Part shown: in pieces, positions 1 to 7,985 of the stretch | Layout of the letters: the number at the start of each line of letters is the position of its first letter | Position numbering within the stretch: position 1 is the first letter of the stretch | Source of the DNA: Verrucomicrobiaceae bacterium UBA1938 | GTDB taxonomy: Bacteria; Verrucomicrobiota; Verrucomicrobiia; Verrucomicrobiales; Verrucomicrobiaceae | DNA length: 64,000 nucleotides | Direction: 5' to 3' | Assembly (NCBI GenBank): GCA_002336895.1 | Contig: DDFC01000017.1 | Location: forward strand, 29,221-93,220 | Translations under genes and position numbers: made by a program | The notes under the pieces: generated by a model | The model's database searches: none | Told to the model about the DNA's origin: nothing | Seen by the model: the letters and a program-made list of their open reading frames with translations, nothing else

Positions 1-456
1 CAACTGCAGGTCGATGAGGCGCGGAAAGGCGCCCACCACGAGCTTCACGCCGGGCATGAGTTCGGAGGGTTTCACTCCTTTCTGCTGCATGGTGTTCTCG
101 CACAGCTCGATCTGCACGCCGCGCCGGGTTAGCTCCGCGAGGATGTCTGCGTTGGGATTGGGCGCATCCACGCCGAGGCGTTTGCGGGCGGTGTCATTCA
201 CCACAGCGGCTATGCCGGTGCCGTGATAGACGAGGTGCAGATGCACCTGGTCGGCGGCGATGGCCTGCTTGTCGTAGGTGTTGATGAGTTTTCGGGCGTA
301 GAAGAGACCCTTGTTCACGCCATCGTGTGTCACGTCGTCGGTGACCTGATAGACGATGCGCAGGTTTTCACGTACCTGAATGGGAATGACCTCCGGTTCG
401 GCGGCGCAGGCTGCGGAGGCGGTGAGGAGCAGGAGGGGCAGTAAAAGACGTTTCAT
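1..456 (-). CDS. DsrE/DsrF-like sulfur-relay family protein (3' end outside window)
   Basis: The first 152 codons are visible and the frame is still open at the window edge. A signal peptide (residues 1-19, hydrophobic run then AACAAE) suggests export, unlike cytoplasmic TusD/DsrE. The remainder resembles the DsrE/DUF1791-type fold: an early beta-strand, a helix with the motif GVNKGLFYARKLIN (about 47-60), VHLHLVYHG (71-79), and a single cysteine in ELCENTM (C119), the position of the sulfur-carrying cysteine in many DsrE relatives. The start overlaps the stop of the upstream rhodanese gene by ATGA, so the two are translationally coupled. Inference: it accepts or stores sulfane sulfur passed on by the rhodanese. 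The family call is fairly sure, the exact role is not. Confidence 0.72.
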   Translation of the reverse strand, partial: MKRLLLPLLLLTASAACAAEPEVIPIQVRENLRIVYQVTDDVTHDGVNKGLFYARKLINTYDKQAIAADQVHLHLVYHGTGIAAVVNDTARKRLGVDAPNPNADILAELTRRGVQIELCENTMQQKGVKPSELMPGVKLVVGAFPRLIDLQL

Positions 457-878
457 GGCTGGGCGTCAGGTTTCCACGACATGTAGCCGCGGTGGATGTG
501 CTGGATGTTGCGGAAGCCGAGTTCTTTGAGCACGGCCACGGCCTTGCGGCTGCGGTAGCCGCCCGCGCAGTAAACGAGCACGGGTTTGTTTTTATCCAGA
601 GCACCGGTCTTGGTCTCAAAGGCGGGATCGCCGATGGAGATGTTTACGGCTGCGGGCAGCGCTCCATCAGCGTATTCACCATGGGAGCGAACGTCCAGCA
701 CCTGGGTCTCAGGGTGTGCGTGCAGCCAGGCATTGGCCTGTCCGGCGTTGAGGTTGGCACAGGTGCAGCCTGGGGAGGCGGAGAAGAGCCGGCGGTCCCA
801 GCTCCCCTCATACCAAAACCAAAGGGCTGCAACGACAGCGAGGGTGATGATCGTCCACGTCATGGTGCGCAGAATCAT
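453..878 (-). CDS. Membrane-anchored rhodanese-domain sulfurtransferase
   Basis: This 141-residue protein has one N-terminal membrane anchor (about residues 7-23, rich in V, A, L and W) and a single rhodanese domain. Visible family signatures are VLDVRSHGEYADGALPAAVN (60-79) and the active-site loop CAGGYR, with catalytic C104. Rhodaneses of this type carry a persulfide on that cysteine and transfer it to an acceptor. C38 and C40 just after the anchor may also be redox active. It is coupled to the DsrE-like gene and lies downstream of an ArsR regulator. In E. coli YgaP a rhodanese is fused to a DUF2892 membrane segment. Here the DUF2892 part is a separate gene across the divergent promoter, which supports a common function in persulfide handling. 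Confidence 0.88.
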   Translation of the reverse strand: MILRTMTWTIITLAVVAALWFWYEGSWDRRLFSASPGCTCANLNAGQANAWLHAHPETQVLDVRSHGEYADGALPAAVNISIGDPAFETKTGALDKNKPVLVYCAGGYRSRKAVAVLKELGFRNIQHIHRGYMSWKPDAQP

Positions 879-903
879 GGGGTTGATGTTCGAGGCGGCC
901 GTC

Positions 904-1254
904 TCAGGCTCCGCCCAGCTTCTTCATCTGCTGGGAGAGGCGCTTGAGCAAGTTGGTGCAGACGTTGTCGCACAGCTCGGTGATGGTGGGATCTGCAATG
1001 AAGCAGATGGCGGTCAGCCCCTCACGGCGGCGGCCTACCATGCCGGCCTCCACCAGCGACTGCACATGGCGTGAGACATTTGCCTGCGTGAGGCCCGTGG
1101 CCTCGACAAGCTCGGTGATGTTCTTTTCGCCCTCCTCAAGGGCGCGCAGGATTTTGAGGCGGCTGGGTTCGGCCAGGGTTCGGAACCAGGAGGCGATCAA
1201 GACGAGGGCCTCCTCCGAAACCGGCGGCAGGTTTTTTTTGCGTGCTGCGGGCAT
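904..1254 (-). CDS. ArsR-family winged-helix repressor, probable thiol/persulfide sensor
   Basis: About 116 residues from the ATG that opens MPAARKKN. A longer frame upstream would run through the palindromic operator, so the shorter start is preferred. The ArsR fold is clear: LAEPSRLKILRALEEGEKNI (28-47), then the recognition helix region GLTQANVSRHVQSLVEAGMV (54-73). The classical metal-binding ELCVCDL box is absent. Cysteines lie at C84, C95 and C99, the last pair as CDNVC in the C-terminal helix, so a dithiol or persulfide switch of the BigR/SqrR kind is conceivable. The gene sits directly upstream of the rhodanese and DsrE-like genes and divergent to DUF2892/RND genes, which makes it the likely local regulator of both directions. 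Confidence 0.85.
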   Translation of the reverse strand: MPAARKKNLPPVSEEALVLIASWFRTLAEPSRLKILRALEEGEKNITELVEATGLTQANVSRHVQSLVEAGMVGRRREGLTAICFIADPTITELCDNVCTNLLKRLSQQMKKLGGA

Positions 1255-1282
1255 GAGTTGAAAAAGGGTTTGCAGACATCTG

Positions 1283-1306
1283 CTATATGCGTATAGACTC
1301 ATATAG
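1283..1306. promoter_or_regulatory. Palindromic operator between ArsR gene and divergent DUF2892/efflux operon
   Basis: A perfect inverted repeat CTATATG-N10-CATATAG lies 28 bases upstream of the ArsR start and 59 bases before the DUF2892 start. Inside it a second small palindrome, CTATA-TGCG-TATAG, is visible. ArsR-family dimers bind AT-rich interrupted palindromes of this size, and the position suits repression of both divergent units. Assignment to the neighbouring ArsR is inference. Confidence 0.6.
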
Positions 1307-1365
1307 TTGATAATGGATTATTCACTGAGCCCCATCTGAAGTCAAACCCGAATCAAAACATCCTT

Positions 1366-1572
1366 ATGAAACTTGAAAACGCCATCCGCGCCCTTGCCGG
1401 CACCATGATCCTCATCAGCCTGGCCCTGAGCCACTACGTTAATCCAAACTGGATCTGGCTGACCGTCTTTGTGGGGGCCAATCTCCTGCAGTCTGCCTTC
1501 ACCGGCTTCTGTCCCGCTGAAACCATCCTGAAAAAGCTGGGGGTAGGCGGTTCCTGCTGTGGAAAACGCTAA
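1366..1572 (+). CDS. DUF2892 (YgaP membrane-domain) inner-membrane protein
   Basis: A 68-residue protein with two membrane spans (about 8-22 and 29-46) and the family ending FTGFCPAETILKKLG. DUF2892 proteins are small membrane proteins, often fused or adjacent to rhodanese domains. The cysteine in FCP (C49) is the conserved family residue, and a further CC pair lies at the extreme C-terminus (GGSCCGKR). It is the first gene rightward of the ArsR operator and is followed after a short gap by the RND adaptor gene. Inference: it takes part in membrane handling or export of sulfur species. The molecular function of the family is not established. Confidence 0.85.
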   Translation: MKLENAIRALAGTMILISLALSHYVNPNWIWLTVFVGANLLQSAFTGFCPAETILKKLGVGGSCCGKR

Positions 1573-1642
1573 AGAGGAGCAGCATCGCCTCGTCTGCCGC
1601 CGTAAGTGTGGCGCAACAGGCTCCATCCGACTTATGATCACC

Positions 1643-2659
1643 ATGAAATCTTTGATCTTACTCTCAGCACTCCCGCTCCTTGCCTCCTGCGGCAGGCATG
1701 AGGCGGCCACCCATGAGGCAGCCGCCCTTCCCGCCGCCCCGGTCAAGGTGCAGGTGGCAAGGCTGCTGCCTCACACCGCCGCCGAGGAGGTGGTGGGCAC
1801 CGTGCGCTCCAAGCTGCGCGCCATGGTGGAGGCCAAGATCAGCGGTCGCCTGCTGGAATACACCGCCATCCCCGGCACCAAGGTGAAGAAGGGGGATCTG
1901 CTGGCACGCCTGGAGAACCAGGAGATCCAGGCCAAGGTGGACCAGGCCAAGGCCATGCTGGAGCAGGCGCAGAGCGACTTCTCCCGCCAGAAGCAGCTCA
2001 TCGAGAGCAAGGCCACCACAAGGCAGGATTTTGACGCCGCCGAGGCTCGCGTGAAGGTGGCCACCGCCAGCGTGAGCGAGGCCGAGACCATGGCCGGATA
2101 CGCTCGCGTGACGGCACCGTTTGATGGCGTGATCACGCGCAAGCTGGCGGACGTGGGAGACCTGGCCATGCCGGGCAAGCCACTGCTGGAGATCGAGGCG
2201 CCTACCTCTCTGCGCTTTGAAGCCGATCTGCCCGAGGCCATGCTGGACCGCGTGAGCATGGGTGCCAAAATGCAGGTGCGCATCGCCACGCTGCCGCAAC
2301 CGCTGGAGGCCGTGGTGAGCGAGATCGCCCCGGTGGCCGATCCCGTCAGCCGCACATTTTTGGTCAAGCTGGACCTGCCTGCCGCAGACGGCCTGCGCAC
2401 CGGGCAGTTTGGCCGCGTGGCAGTGCCAGTGGCTGAAACAAAGCTGCTGGTGGTGCCCGCCGCCAGTGTGATCCGGCGCGGGCAGATGGAGTTGCTCTTT
2501 GTAGCCAAGGACGGCCATGCGCTGCTGCGCTTGGTCAAGACGGGCAAGGTGCTCGCCGATGGCATCGAGATCCTCTCCGGTCTTGAGGAAGGTGAGCAGG
2601 TCGTGATCAACGACATCGCCAAACTCATCGACGGTCAACCTGTGACGATCCAGCCATGA
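1643..2659 (+). CDS. RND efflux periplasmic adaptor (membrane-fusion) lipoprotein
   Basis: A 338-residue HlyD/AcrA-type adaptor. The ATG opening MKSLILL is chosen because it gives a lipoprotein signal with lipobox LLASC (C16); an ATG three codons earlier is possible. Residues about 60-100 form the first half-lipoyl segment (VEAKISGRLLEYTAIPGTKV), followed by an alpha-hairpin (about 100-150), the second lipoyl half with RVTAPFDGVITRKLADVGDL, a beta-barrel, and a membrane-proximal domain ending in EEGEQVVIND. It links an inner-membrane RND pump to an outer-membrane channel. The stop overlaps the start of the pump gene by ATGA. No TolC-like outer-membrane factor lies in this operon, so one must be supplied from elsewhere. 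Confidence 0.93.
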   Translation: MKSLILLSALPLLASCGRHEAATHEAAALPAAPVKVQVARLLPHTAAEEVVGTVRSKLRAMVEAKISGRLLEYTAIPGTKVKKGDLLARLENQEIQAKVDQAKAMLEQAQSDFSRQKQLIESKATTRQDFDAAEARVKVATASVSEAETMAGYARVTAPFDGVITRKLADVGDLAMPGKPLLEIEAPTSLRFEADLPEAMLDRVSMGAKMQVRIATLPQPLEAVVSEIAPVADPVSRTFLVKLDLPAADGLRTGQFGRVAVPVAETKLLVVPAASVIRRGQMELLFVAKDGHALLRLVKTGKVLADGIEILSGLEEGEQVVINDIAKLIDGQPVTIQP

Positions 2660-5600
2660 GCACTCCCGCCGAAAACTCCCCCCACCTCGGCATCGCGGGC
2701 CGCATCGCCGCCGCGTTTGTGGACTCCAAGCTGACGCCGCTGGTCGTCATCGCCTCCGTCATTCTCGGTGCTGCCGCCGTGGTGCTGCTTCCGCGCGAAG
2801 AGGAGCCGCAGATCAAGGTGCCCATGGTGGATGTGCTGGTGTCCATGCCCGGCTCCTCGGCCAATGAGATCGAGGAGCGTGCCACGCGCCCGATGGAAAA
2901 GCTGCTCTGGGAGGTGCCCGGCGTGGAGTATCTCTACAGCACCTCACGTGACAGCGAGAGCCTAGTCATCGTGCGCTTCAAAGTGGGCGAGGATCCAGAG
3001 CGCAGCCTGGTGAAGATCACGGAAAAGCTGCGGTCCAACTATGACCGCATTCCGATGGGCGTCACCCCGCCGCTGATCAAGCCCAAGAGTATCGACGACG
3101 TGCCGATCCTGGCTCTCACCCTCCACAGTGCGCGCTATGATCACCTCACACTGCGCCGTCTGGCCGCGCAGGTGGAGGAGTCGGTGAAGCAGGTGCCGCT
3201 GGTGGCGGAGACCACGCTGCTGGGCGGCTCCCGCCGTGCCGTGCGTGTGATGCTGGACCCTGTGAAGCTGGCTTCACGCAATCTCAGTCCTGCAGGTCTC
3301 GTGCCCATGCTGCAGCAGGCCAACCGCCAGTTCCGCGCAGGCGGTCTGACCACGGGAAACAACGAGGTGCTGGTGGAAACGGGAGCCTTCCTGAAAACCG
3401 CGCATGAAGTGGGAGATGTGGTCATCGGCGTATTCAGTGGACGCCCCGTGTATTTGCGCGAGGTGGCCGAAATCATCGATGGTGGCGAAGAGCCCACGCA
3501 GTATGTCTTTCACGGTAGCAAAAGCGCGGATGAGCCCGCCGTGACGCTCAGCATCGCCAAACGCCCCGGAGCCAACGCCATCAGCGTGGCAGACGAAGTG
3601 CTGCACAAGGCGGAGCTGCTTAAAGGCACGATCATTCCCTCCGACGTGCAGGTCAGCGTGATGCGCAACTACGGCGAGACCGCCGCTGAGAAATCCAACG
3701 AACTGCTGTTGCACATGGGGATTGCGGTATTCAGCGTGGCCATCCTCATCTGGCTCACGCTGGGCTGGCGGGAGAGCGGCATCGTGGCGGTGGCCATCCC
3801 GGCCACGCTGGCGCTCACACTGCTCATCTTTTACCTCTACGGCTTCACGCTGAACCGCATCACGCTCTTTGCACTGATCTTCAGCATCGGCATCCTGGTG
3901 GACGATGCCATCGTGGTGGTGGAAAACATCGTGCGTCATTTCCACCTGCCGCAGAACAAAGGGCGGAGCTGGTCCGCTATTGCTGTGGAGGCCGTGGGCG
4001 AGGTGGGAAATCCCACCATCCTGGCCACCTTTGCGGTGATCGCCGCCGTGCTCCCCATGGCCTTTGTGGGCGGGCTCATGGGGCCCTACATGCGGCCCAT
4101 TCCCATCGGCGCCAGTGCGGCGATGTTCTGGTCGCTGCTCATCGCCTTCATCGTCACGCCCTGGGCCTCCATCCGCATCCTGCGCTGGGGCGGCAAGTAC
4201 TCCAAGCTGACCGAGGGGAAAGCCGTGGACGATGGTCACAAGCACCTTGCCTCCGAGCATGAGGAGGATTTCTTCACGAAGCTCTATCGCCGCATGATGG
4301 GCCCGCTCATTCACCACACCGGTGCGCGCTGGATGTTTCTAATCGGCATCACCGTGCTGCTGCTCGGTGCCATGGCCACGGTGGGGCTTGGCTGGGTGAA
4401 GGTGAAGATGCTGCCCTTTGACAACAAGAGCGAGTTTCAAGTGATCCTGAACATGCCCGAGGGGGCCTCCCTGGAGCAGACCGCCGCTGTGGCACGCGAG
4501 ATGGCCGCCGTGATCCGCAAGGAGCCGGAGGTGACCGACTACCAGATCTACACCGGCGTGGCCTCGCCCTACAATTTCAACGGCCTCGTGCGCCACTACT
4601 TCCTGCGTCGTGGAGCCAATGTGGCGGACATCCAGGTGAATCTGGTGGGCAAGCACGAGCGCAAGGCGCAGAGCCACGACATCGCCAAACGTGTGCGCCC
4701 TGCCGTGGCGGAGATTGCCGCACGCTACGACGCACGAGTGGCCATCGCCGAGGTGCCGCCCGGCCCACCCGTGCTGCAGACGCTGGTGGCGGAGATCTAT
4801 GGGCCCGATGAGCAGAGCCGCCTCAGGATGGCGCGTGCAGTGAAGGACATCTTCAAGGCCACACCCGGCGTTGTGGATGTGGACTGGTATGTGGAGGCCG
4901 ACCAGCAGAAGGCCCGCTTCATCATCGACAAAGAGAAAGCCGCGCTCCACGGCATCAGCGCCGCCACCATTTCACAAACGCTCAAGATCGCCGTGGATGG
5001 CGAGTCCGTGGATCTGCTGCACCAGCCGCAGGAGAAGGAGGACGTGAACATCCGCTTGGAGCTGCCACGCTCCGCCAAGACTACAGCGGAAGACTTGCTG
5101 GCGCTGCGTGTGCGCTCTGGCGATGCCAATGCGCTGCCCGAGCCTGGAGCCAGCGGCGCACCGCTGGTGCCGCTGCGCGAGCTGGTGAAGGTGGAGCACG
5201 TGCCGGTGGAGAAGAGCCGCTACCACAAGAACCTCATGCCCGTGACCTACGTCATCGGCGATGTGGCCGGTGTGGTGGAGAGTCCCGTTTACGCCATCTT
5301 CCAGATGAACGAGGCATTGAAGAAACTGGACACTCGCGCCTTTGGCGGCAGCGGTGCGGAGCTCAAGATTCTCAATGCCACCATGCCCTTCAGCGATGCC
5401 GAGCCCGCGATGAAGTGGGACGGCGAGTGGCACATCACCATCGAGGTCTTTCGTGATCTCGGTGCCGCGTTTGGTGCATGCTTGATCCTCATCTACGTGC
5501 TCATGGTGGGCTGGTTCCGCAGCTTCATCACGCCCGCCATCGTCATGGTGGCCATCCCGTTCTCCCTCGTGGGCATCCTGCCTGCGCACGGACTTATGGA

Positions 5601-5949
5601 TGCCTTCTTCACAGCCACCAGCATGATTGGCTTCATGGCAGGAGGTGGTATTGTGGTGCGCAATTCAATCATCCTCGTGGATTTCATTGAGCTGCGCATT
5701 CAGGAAGGAATGCCGCTGAGCGAGGCCGTGATCGACGCCGGTGCCGTGCGCTTCCGTCCGATGCTTCTTACGGCCATGGCAGTCGTGGTGGGGGCGGCGG
5801 TCATTCTTGCCGACCCCATTTTCCAGGGCCTGGCCATCGCACTCATGGCCGGGGAGATCGCCAGCCTCTTCATCAGCCGCATGGCCGTGCCGGTACTCTA
5901 CTTCATGGCCAACAAGCATTCACATCCCGAATCTCCAACCCAAAACTAA
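2656..5949 (+). CDS. RND-family efflux transporter, inner-membrane pump subunit
   Basis: 1097 residues, slightly longer than AcrB. The layout is that of the AcrB/MFP superfamily: a TM1 region near 30-50, a first periplasmic porter domain beginning with SMPGSSANEIEERATRPMEK, a TM2-6 block containing the TM4 motif GILVDDAIVVVENIV with the paired aspartates of the proton relay, an amphipathic loop, a second porter domain, and a TM8-12 block with GGGIVVRNSIILVDFIE. The substrate is unknown. Lack of the heavy-metal-pump residues cannot be judged by eye. Coupling to the adaptor gene and the two DUF2892 genes on either side suggest control by the divergent ArsR protein, possibly for sulfur or thiol stress. 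Confidence 0.94.
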   Translation: MSTPAENSPHLGIAGRIAAAFVDSKLTPLVVIASVILGAAAVVLLPREEEPQIKVPMVDVLVSMPGSSANEIEERATRPMEKLLWEVPGVEYLYSTSRDSESLVIVRFKVGEDPERSLVKITEKLRSNYDRIPMGVTPPLIKPKSIDDVPILALTLHSARYDHLTLRRLAAQVEESVKQVPLVAETTLLGGSRRAVRVMLDPVKLASRNLSPAGLVPMLQQANRQFRAGGLTTGNNEVLVETGAFLKTAHEVGDVVIGVFSGRPVYLREVAEIIDGGEEPTQYVFHGSKSADEPAVTLSIAKRPGANAISVADEVLHKAELLKGTIIPSDVQVSVMRNYGETAAEKSNELLLHMGIAVFSVAILIWLTLGWRESGIVAVAIPATLALTLLIFYLYGFTLNRITLFALIFSIGILVDDAIVVVENIVRHFHLPQNKGRSWSAIAVEAVGEVGNPTILATFAVIAAVLPMAFVGGLMGPYMRPIPIGASAAMFWSLLIAFIVTPWASIRILRWGGKYSKLTEGKAVDDGHKHLASEHEEDFFTKLYRRMMGPLIHHTGARWMFLIGITVLLLGAMATVGLGWVKVKMLPFDNKSEFQVILNMPEGASLEQTAAVAREMAAVIRKEPEVTDYQIYTGVASPYNFNGLVRHYFLRRGANVADIQVNLVGKHERKAQSHDIAKRVRPAVAEIAARYDARVAIAEVPPGPPVLQTLVAEIYGPDEQSRLRMARAVKDIFKATPGVVDVDWYVEADQQKARFIIDKEKAALHGISAATISQTLKIAVDGESVDLLHQPQEKEDVNIRLELPRSAKTTAEDLLALRVRSGDANALPEPGASGAPLVPLRELVKVEHVPVEKSRYHKNLMPVTYVIGDVAGVVESPVYAIFQMNEALKKLDTRAFGGSGAELKILNATMPFSDAEPAMKWDGEWHITIEVFRDLGAAFGACLILIYVLMVGWFRSFITPAIVMVAIPFSLVGILPAHGLMDAFFTATSMIGFMAGGGIVVRNSIILVDFIELRIQEGMPLSEAVIDAGAVRFRPMLLTAMAVVVGAAVILADPIFQGLAIALMAGEIASLFISRMAVPVLYFMANKHSHPESPTQN

Positions 5950-5955
5950 ACGATT

Positions 5956-6192
5956 ATGAAACCAAACATGGGAACAGCAGACCGCATCCTGCGCGTCCTT
6001 TTCGGGCTCGGCCTCATCGCCCACGGCATTGTCAATCACAGCTGGGTCGGCGCCATTGGTGCCGTGCCGCTGCTCACCGCCTTCGTGCGTTTCTGCCCTC
6101 TCTATTGCCCGCTGGGCATTAATACCATCGGCAAAGGCAAGAATGGTGGTGACAAAGGTGGTTGCTGCGGCGGTGGTGGGTGCTGTGGATAG
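5956..6192 (+). CDS. DUF2892 membrane protein with Cys/Gly-rich tail
   Basis: A 78-residue paralogue of the DUF2892 gene upstream of the pump, starting six bases after the pump stop and therefore in the same operon. It has two hydrophobic spans (about 12-25 and 32-45), the family signature RFCPLYCPLGINTIG, and a tail GGDKGGCCGGGGCCG carrying two CC pairs. The tail looks suited to binding a soft metal or carrying persulfide sulfur, which is inference. That the two copies flank the efflux genes is a direct observation. Confidence 0.83.
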   Translation: MKPNMGTADRILRVLFGLGLIAHGIVNHSWVGAIGAVPLLTAFVRFCPLYCPLGINTIGKGKNGGDKGGCCGGGGCCG

Positions 6193-6212
6193 CTGACGCA
6201 CGTCGGTGCATG

Positions 6213-6245
6213 AAAAAAGCGGCATCCTGTTGCCAGGATGCCGCT
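6213..6245 (-). terminator. Strong hairpin terminator of the RRM gene, bidirectional in form
   Basis: A 12-bp perfect stem (AGCGGCATCCTG / CAGGATGCCGCT) with loop TTGC. Read on the minus strand it is followed by a run of six T, fitting an intrinsic terminator 29 bases past the RRM gene stop. It could also stop readthrough from the efflux operon. Confidence 0.8.
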
Positions 6246-6273
6246 CTGAATGGCTTAAGGTGCCAGGGGCTGT

Positions 6274-6627
6274 TTAGTAGCGACCACCGCCGCCGCCGCC
6301 GTAGCCGCCACGGCCACCGCCTTTGCCGCCGTAACCACCACGGCCGCCGCCGCCGAAGCCAGCGCCTGCTGGGCGCTCTTCACGGGGGCGCGCTTCGTTG
6401 ATGGCCAGCTTGCGGCCGCCGTATTCCTGGCCGTTGAGGGCGTTGATGGCTGCGTTCATGGCTTCAGGGGTGTCCATCGTCACAAAGGCAAAGCCGCGGG
6501 GGCGGCCGGAGTCGCGGTCCATGGGCAGATGGACGTCGGTCACAGTGCCGAATTCGGAGAAAAGCACACTCACGTCGTCAGTGGTGGCAGAGAAGGGCAG
6601 GTTGCCCACATACATTTTGGTGTTCAT
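6274..6627 (-). CDS. Glycine-rich RRM RNA-binding protein
   Basis: 117 residues: one RNA-recognition motif followed by a glycine/arginine-rich tail of about 35 residues (repeats of RGGYGG). RNP2 is MYVGNLPF (5-12) and RNP1 is RGFAFVTM (44-51), both with the aromatic residues that stack on RNA bases. Proteins of this architecture in bacteria are single-RRM, cold-induced RNA chaperones similar to plant and cyanobacterial glycine-rich proteins. The gene is monocistronic, with a clear terminator behind it and a hairpin in its presumed leader. Family assignment is secure. The cold-shock role is inferred from family knowledge. Confidence 0.94.
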   Translation of the reverse strand: MNTKMYVGNLPFSATTDDVSVLFSEFGTVTDVHLPMDRDSGRPRGFAFVTMDTPEAMNAAINALNGQEYGGRKLAINEARPREERPAGAGFGGGGRGGYGGKGGGRGGYGGGGGGRY

Positions 6628-6705
6628 ATCGTTGTCTAGGGTTCAGTCAGCCTGCATGAGGCCAGAACCAAGCTCCGAGATCGGATTTAAGAACACCAAA
6701 GAATC

Positions 6706-6742
6706 AACCTGATGAACGGCTTAGCTTCGCCTTTATCAGGTT
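6706..6742. promoter_or_regulatory. Stem-loop upstream of the RRM gene
   Basis: Inverted repeat AACCTGAT / ATCAGGTT with a 21-base loop, about 80 bases before the RRM start and about 90 bases beyond the stop of the upstream membrane-protein gene. It may be a terminator of the latter or a leader structure of the former. No T-run decides between them. Confidence 0.35.
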
Positions 6743-6829
6743 AACTTGCAGTGGCTATACTCGTCTCAACGGAGGCAATAGCAAACCTTAGTTTGGAAAT
6801 AAACCGGATGGCCGTGTTTCCCTCTGACC

Positions 6830-7891
6830 TCAGCCCTGCTGGGACTCCGTGCCGGTGATGATCAGGCCGGCGGGTGGGATGGGGCCTGTCATGCCAGCTT
6901 CTCCGAGAGGTACGTTTTGACCAGAATCCGGCTTGGCCCCCGTGCCGCGCATGTTGATGATCTTTTTCATCAGATCGAACCAGAACTGCGCTCCGAGGGC
7001 CGCCGCCGCTCCGGCCATGAACCAGCCAAGCAGGCTCTCGAAAAAGGAGCTGATGGGGTGCTCTCGCCAGGCCTTGGCCGTGGCGCTGTTCCAGCCCACC
7101 GGGAAACCGGCGTCGGAGATTTCTTTCACAGCTTCGTCAAACACCGCGCGTGCTCCCTTGGACTGCTCTGCTCCCATTTTGGCCGCCAGCTGGCTCTGCG
7201 CCTGCACGGAGGCCTCTGCCTTTTGCACAAAGGCGGTGCGCAACTCGTCATTGGTTGAGAGCGCACGTGTGATGGCGATCACGTTCAGATTGCACGCGAT
7301 CGCGAGCGCTATGCCCAGGCCGAAATTCCACAGCTGTGTCAGCCGCTTGTACCAGCCGGTGCTGCGGTCCATCATGGCATCAAACCACTGGCCAACGAGA
7401 AACTGGAAGACACTGGAGGGCTCCTGGCCGGGGAGGAGATTGCGCTCGGCATCGCGGCTCAGAGCCTGCAGCGGACCACCGGTGGCGGCCCCAAGCTGGG
7501 AGATGCCCGTGCGCACCTGCTCCCAGCGCGTCTCGGGTTTGTTTTGCGGATCGTTGCTGGCGGCTGCGGTGCCCTTGGTCTCCAGCACATCCATCAGCAC
7601 CTGGCTGAACTGGCTGCTGGAAAGGTAGGAAGGAAAGTGCTTTTCCGCGCTTTCGTCCGCCGAAGTGTGGCGGTAGAGGGAGGAGATCAGCGGATGCTGC
7701 ACCAGATCGCTCATCGGTGTCGCATCCTTTCCATGTGCGTCCTGCGGCAGCATGTGGGAGAGCGCCTTCCAGAGCATCTTGCCGCGCGCATTGGACCAGG
7801 AGAGAATCATCTCGCTCAGTGTGGAAACCAGCACGCTGAAGAGGAAAAAGATGAAGGAGAGGCCAAGGGCGACGTCGAGTGTCTGGATCAT
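6830..7891 (-). CDS. Hypothetical three-span membrane protein
   Basis: 353 residues with no function that I recognise. There is an N-terminal span (about 9-30, FIFFLFSVLVSTLSEMIL) followed by WSNARGKMLWKALSHML, a pattern I associate with uncharacterised bacterial membrane proteins. A long hydrophilic stretch follows, then a second span near 189-206 and a third near 296-315 (GWFMAGAAAALGAQFWFD), with a short proline/glycine-rich tail. The gene stands alone, reading the same way as the NagB-like gene upstream but separated from it by a repeat-containing gap of about 94 bases. Confidence 0.6.
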   Translation of the reverse strand: MIQTLDVALGLSFIFFLFSVLVSTLSEMILSWSNARGKMLWKALSHMLPQDAHGKDATPMSDLVQHPLISSLYRHTSADESAEKHFPSYLSSSQFSQVLMDVLETKGTAAASNDPQNKPETRWEQVRTGISQLGAATGGPLQALSRDAERNLLPGQEPSSVFQFLVGQWFDAMMDRSTGWYKRLTQLWNFGLGIALAIACNLNVIAITRALSTNDELRTAFVQKAEASVQAQSQLAAKMGAEQSKGARAVFDEAVKEISDAGFPVGWNSATAKAWREHPISSFFESLLGWFMAGAAAALGAQFWFDLMKKIINMRGTGAKPDSGQNVPLGEAGMTGPIPPAGLIITGTESQQG

Positions 7892-7953
7892 GAGGAATGG
7901 TTTAAAATTTCATGTTCTGAGTGCAAAGCTGTATCCGTCGCGGTGCGTGCCGC

Positions 7954-7979
7954 CAACTTTAAACCTGAAACTTGGAACC
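7954..7979. repeat. Dispersed AACTTxxAACxTxAAAC repeat fragment
   Basis: A short purine-rich motif (CAACTTTAAACCTGAAACTT and following bases) that closely resembles units of the in-frame repeat at 21781-21870. It lies in the gap between two genes. It appears to belong to a dispersed repeat family. Confidence 0.45.
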
Positions 7980-7985
7980 GGCTTT

